This document shows positions 60,944-64,000 of a stretch of 64,000 bases of DNA, piece after piece. Position 1 is the stretch's first letter; each line of letters begins with the position of its first letter. The position numbers and the translations under genes are program-made. The stretch comes from Streptomyces sp. NWU339 (GTDB taxonomy: Bacteria > Actinomycetota > Actinomycetes > Streptomycetales > Streptomycetaceae), in the NCBI RefSeq assembly GCF_003143855.1, contig NZ_QFRK01000001.1:323614-387613 (forward strand), read 5' to 3'. The notes under the pieces were generated by a model that saw nothing but the letters and a program-made list of their open reading frames with translations, did no database searches and was not told the origin of the DNA.

Positions 60944-61741
60944 TCACGTCATCAGCGGCAGGTACGGTCCCAGGTCCGCCCGCTCCCCGCTCGCGCTCAC
61001 CTCGGCATCGGCCACCGCGTCCTGCCAGGCCGTGCGCCCGGTGGCCAGCCGGATCCAGGTCAGCGGGTCGGTCTCGACGACGTTGGGCGGGGTGCCCCGG
61101 GTGTGCCGCGGCCCCGCCACGCACTGCACGACCGCGTACGGCGGGATGCGCACCTCCGTCGAGCCGCCGGGCGCCTTCGCCGCCAGCGTGTCGGCCAGCA
61201 GCCGGGTGCAGGCGGCGAGGGCCTGACGGTCGTGGGGGACGTCGAGGCCGGGCACGGCGGCGCCCAGGTCGTCGGCGTGGACGACGAGCTCGACGGTGCG
61301 GGTGACCAGGTAGTCGGTGAGGTTCATGGCCCCGGGGCGCAGGGCGAGCACACGGGTGGGCGGGGCGGCGTCGAGGTCCCGGGTCAGCTCCTCCGCGGTG
61401 CGGGTGAACAGGGCGTCGAAGTCCGAGGTCGCCTCGGCGAGCGCCCGGGAACGCTCGGCGACGGCACCGGCGTGGGCGGCGGTCGCGGCGGGGTAGTCCA
61501 GCAGCGCCAGCTCGGGCTTCGCCGGTTCGTCCCGCTCCAGGGCCCGGCTGACGCTCCCGACGGTCAGGGCGAGGTGCGCGAGCAGGTCCCGTACGGTCCA
61601 GTCGCCGAGGCGGGTGGGCAGGGCGAGGTGTCGCGCGTCCAGGGTGCGTACCGCCTGCCGTACGTTCCCGAACTGGGCCAGGACGGCGGTGCGGGTCTTG
61701 GCGGGGTCGTAGGAGCGGGTGCGCTTCTTGGCCGGGGACAT
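60944..61741 (-). CDS. Mycothiol-dependent maleylpyruvate-isomerase-family (DinB-like) protein
   Basis: This 265-residue protein has an N-terminal MDMPI/DinB-like helical bundle (LGDWTVRDLLAHLALTVGSV, with Trp and His of the metal/thiol site; VTRTVELVVHADDLGAAVPG). A C-terminal sterol-carrier-like segment follows (ETDPLTWIRLATGRTAWQDA). Such proteins use or handle mycothiol in actinobacteria, and the substrate of this one is unknown. ATG 61741 gives MSPAKKRTRSYDPAKTRTAV. It precedes the META lipoprotein gene by 56 bp on the same strand. Confidence 0.85.
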   Translation of the reverse strand: MSPAKKRTRSYDPAKTRTAVLAQFGNVRQAVRTLDARHLALPTRLGDWTVRDLLAHLALTVGSVSRALERDEPAKPELALLDYPAATAAHAGAVAERSRALAEATSDFDALFTRTAEELTRDLDAAPPTRVLALRPGAMNLTDYLVTRTVELVVHADDLGAAVPGLDVPHDRQALAACTRLLADTLAAKAPGGSTEVRIPPYAVVQCVAGPRHTRGTPPNVVETDPLTWIRLATGRTAWQDAVADAEVSASGERADLGPYLPLMT

Positions 61742-61820
61742 GGGGGCAGCCTAGGAGGTGCGCCGCGAGGTCGGCACGGGCGCCTCGGACACCTCGCCGC
61801 CCCGGCCGGCCCCACGAACG

Positions 61821-61858
61821 ACGGAGCCCCCGACCGGCGGACCGGGCGGGGGCTCCGT
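61821..61858. terminator. Terminator of purL
   Basis: 12-bp perfect arms ACGGAGCCCCCG and complement around a 14-nt loop, 29 bp past the purL stop on the minus strand. Confidence 0.8.
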
Positions 61859-61887
61859 ACGGGAAACCGAACGACGCAGGCCTCGGA

Positions 61888-64000
61888 TCAGGCCAGCAGG
61901 GCCGGGATCGTCTCCTCGTGGACCGTGCGCAGCTCCTCGAGGGTGAGCGCGAACTCGCCCTGGAGGTCCACCGTGTCCCCGTCGACGACTCCGATGCGGG
62001 TCGCCGGGAGGCCGCGCACACCGCACATGTCGGTGAAGCGGACCTCCTCCGAACGCGGCACGGCGACGATCGCGCGGCCGGCCGACTCGGAGAACAGGAA
62101 GGTGAACGCGTCGAGCCCGTCCGGTACGACCAGACGCGCGCCCTTGCCGCCGAGCAGCGCCGACTCGACCACGGCCTGGATCAGACCGCCGTCGGACAGG
62201 TCGTGCGCGGAGTCGATCATGCCGTCGCGGGAGGCGGAGATCAGGATCTCGCCGAGGAGGCGCTCGCGCTCCAGGTCGACCTCGGGCGGCAGGCCGCCGA
62301 GGTGGTCGTGGACGACCTGGGACCAGGCCGAGCCGCCGAACTCCTCACGGGTGTCGCCGAGGAGGTAGAGCAGCTGCCCCTCCTCCTGGAAGGCGGCCGG
62401 CGTGCGCCGCGCCACGTCGTCGATCACACCGAGGACCGCGACCACCGGGGTGGGGTGGATGGCGGCCTCGCCGGTCTGGTTGTAGAGCGAGACGTTGCCG
62501 CCGGTGACCGGGGTGCCGAGCTGCAGACAGCCGTCGGCCAGACCGCGCACGGCCTCCGCGAACTGCCACATGACCGCGGGGTCCTCCGGCGAGCCGAAGT
62601 TCAGGCAGTCGGAGACGGCGAGCGGCTTGGCACCGGTCGTCGCCACGTTGCGGTAGGCCTCCGCCAGGGCCAGCTGCGCGCCCGTGTACGGGTCGAGCTT
62701 GGCGTACCGGCCGTTGCCGTCGGTGGCGATGGCGACGCCGAGGCCGGTCTTCTCGTCGACGCGGATCATGCCGGAGTCCTCGGGCTGGGCGAGGACCGTG
62801 TTGCCCTGCACGAAGTGGTCGTACTGCCGGGTGATCCACTCCTTGGAGGCCTGGTTGGGCGAGCCCACCAGCTTCAGGACCTGGTCCTTCAGCTCGTCGG
62901 ACGTCTGCGGCCGGGGCAGCTTGTTCGCGTCGTCGGCCTGGAGCGCGTCCTGCCAGTCGGGGCGGGCGTAGGGGCGCTCGTAGACCGGGCCGTCGTGGGC
63001 GACGGTGCGCGGGTCGACGTCGACGATCTTGCCGCCGTGCCAGAAGATCTCCAGGCGGTCGCCGTCGGTCACCTCACCGATGACGGTGGCGATGACGTCC
63101 CACTTCTCGCAGATCTCGAGGAAGCGGTCGACCTTCTCCGGCTCGACGACCGCGCACATGCGCTCCTGCGACTCGCTCATGAGGATCTCCTCGGGCGAGA
63201 GCGTGGAGTCGCGCAGCGGTACGTCGTCGAGGACGACGCGCATGCCGCCGGAGCCGTTGGAGGCCAGCTCGGACGTGGCGCAGGACAGGCCGGCCGCGCC
63301 GAGGTCCTGGATGCCGACGACCAGCTTCTCCTTGAAGGCTTCCAAGGTGCACTCGATGAGGAGCTTCTCCTGGAAGGGGTCGCCGACCTGGACCGCCGGG
63401 CGCTTGGACGGCTTGGCGTCGTCGAAGGTCTCGGAGGCGAGGATCGAGGCGCCGCCGATGCCGTCGCCGCCGGTCCTGGCGCCGTACAGGATAACCTTGT
63501 TGCCGGGCCCGGAGGCCTTGGCAAGGTGGATGTCCTCGTGCCGCATGACGCCGATGGCACCGGCGTTGACCAGCGGGTTGCCCTGGTAGCAGGCATCGAA
63601 GACGACCTCGCCGCCGATGTTGGGCAGGCCGAGGCAGTTGCCGTAGCCGCCGATGCCGGCGACGACGCCGGGCAGGACGCGCTTGGTGTCGGGGTGGTCG
63701 GCGGCACCGAAGCGCAGCGGGTCCACGACGGCGACCGGGCGGGCGCCCATCGCGATGATGTCGCGGACGATGCCGCCCACCCCGGTGGCCGCGCCCTGGT
63801 AGGGCTCGACGTACGACGGGTGGTTGTGCGACTCGACCTTGAAGGTGACCGCGTAGCCCTGACCGACGTCGACGACACCGGCGTTCTCGCCGATGCCGAC
63901 GAGCATCGCGTCGGACTCGGGGGCCTTCTCGCCGAACTGCCGGAGGTGGACCTTGGAGGACTTGTACGAGCAGTGCTCGGACCACATCACCGAGTACATG
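61888..64000 (-). CDS. purL: Phosphoribosylformylglycinamidine synthase, large subunit (5' end outside window)
   Basis: This is PurL, the glutamine-dependent FGAM synthase catalytic subunit of purine synthesis. About 704 codons are visible. They open inside the protein at [20 protein letters not shown], a conserved stretch that is usually about 50 residues from the N-terminus, so the true start lies to the right of position 64000. Further motifs are [68 protein letters not shown] and [14 protein letters not shown]. The protein is the small bacterial PurL type that works with separate PurQ and PurS. It is followed by a terminator. Confidence 0.97.
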   Translation of the reverse strand, partial: MYSVMWSEHCSYKSSKVHLRQFGEKAPESDAMLVGIGENAGVVDVGQGYAVTFKVESHNHPSYVEPYQGAATGVGGIVRDIIAMGARPVAVVDPLRFGAADHPDTKRVLPGVVAGIGGYGNCLGLPNIGGEVVFDACYQGNPLVNAGAIGVMRHEDIHLAKASGPGNKVILYGARTGGDGIGGASILASETFDDAKPSKRPAVQVGDPFQEKLLIECTLEAFKEKLVVGIQDLGAAGLSCATSELASNGSGGMRVVLDDVPLRDSTLSPEEILMSESQERMCAVVEPEKVDRFLEICEKWDVIATVIGEVTDGDRLEIFWHGGKIVDVDPRTVAHDGPVYERPYARPDWQDALQADDANKLPRPQTSDELKDQVLKLVGSPNQASKEWITRQYDHFVQGNTVLAQPEDSGMIRVDEKTGLGVAIATDGNGRYAKLDPYTGAQLALAEAYRNVATTGAKPLAVSDCLNFGSPEDPAVMWQFAEAVRGLADGCLQLGTPVTGGNVSLYNQTGEAAIHPTPVVAVLGVIDDVARRTPAAFQEEGQLLYLLGDTREEFGGSAWSQVVHDHLGGLPPEVDLERERLLGEILISASRDGMIDSAHDLSDGGLIQAVVESALLGGKGARLVVPDGLDAFTFLFSESAGRAIVAVPRSEEVRFTDMCGVRGLPATRIGVVDGDTVDLQGEFALTLEELRTVHEETIPALLA

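Noticed and set aside
1-64000. Biosynthetic gene cluster
   Set aside because: No polyketide, peptide-synthetase, terpene or RiPP core enzyme is visible; single reductase, PLP and transporter genes are not enough.

Overview
The window is high-GC actinobacterial DNA, almost certainly from a Streptomyces. The right third has the conserved Streptomyces order purL, META-domain lipoprotein, purF, purM, DUF3073, valine dehydrogenase, a SCO4090-type protein, bldC, DUF6274, tRNA genes, hrpA, metallophosphoesterase, metallopeptidase and an RG-rich DEAD-box helicase. From memory this matches the S. coelicolor SCO4079-SCO4096 neighbourhood.

Positions 1 to about 42,100 are accessory DNA ending at a tRNA-Lys(UUU) gene (42137-42209). 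This half is full of fossils and mobile pieces. From the left it holds a P1B-type metal-exporting ATPase divergent from an NmtR-like ArsR sensor; a CBS-BON protein; a TetR/MFS efflux pair; fragments of DNA ligase and LspA; a histidine-phosphatase-like protein lacking its catalytic residues; an apparent operon of a His-rich DUF6153 protein, a cysteine-synthase-like enzyme and an MFS exporter; a flavin monooxygenase fragment; a DUF418-like membrane protein; an integrase fragment; an IS1380-family element sitting in a lipoprotein gene; a frameshifted DnaB-like helicase; a serine hydrolase; and a compact 1.6-kb element whose 18-bp perfect inverted ends enclose a YwqG-like zinc-ribbon gene and an IS5-like transposase.

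From 19 to 30 kb there are a DUF4253 protein, MITE-like repeats, a 3-TM membrane protein bracketed by inverted repeats, an epimerase, a P-loop kinase-like protein, a subtilisin remnant cut by an IS200/IS605-type hairpin, a MerR regulator, a decayed anti-sigma-type ATPase, a GvpU-like protein and a cold-shock group (SCO5918-family protein, CBS protein, DEAD-box helicase, CspA).

From 30 to 37.6 kb lies an integrative mobilizable element: relaxase, MobC, DUF2637, DUF3631, excisionase-like, XRE regulator, tyrosine integrase. It looks immobilised, because the relaxase is cut off by an IS1380 remnant and the integrase has an in-frame amber codon. From 37.6 to 42.0 kb, a segment bounded by an exact 18-bp direct repeat carries a stress-signalling-like cassette: two DUF5994 proteins, a broken SpoIIE-type phosphatase and a STAS-GNAT fusion. 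This segment separates the integrase from the tRNA-Lys gene that may have been its target.

To the right of the tRNA the genes are intact, codon use is uniform, and strong stem-loop terminators follow most units. The best candidates for something undescribed are the IS5-like element with a YwqG cargo gene, the nested operator over the XRE start codon, the repeat array before the DUF3631 gene, and the repeat-bounded DUF5994/SpoIIE/STAS-GNAT cassette.
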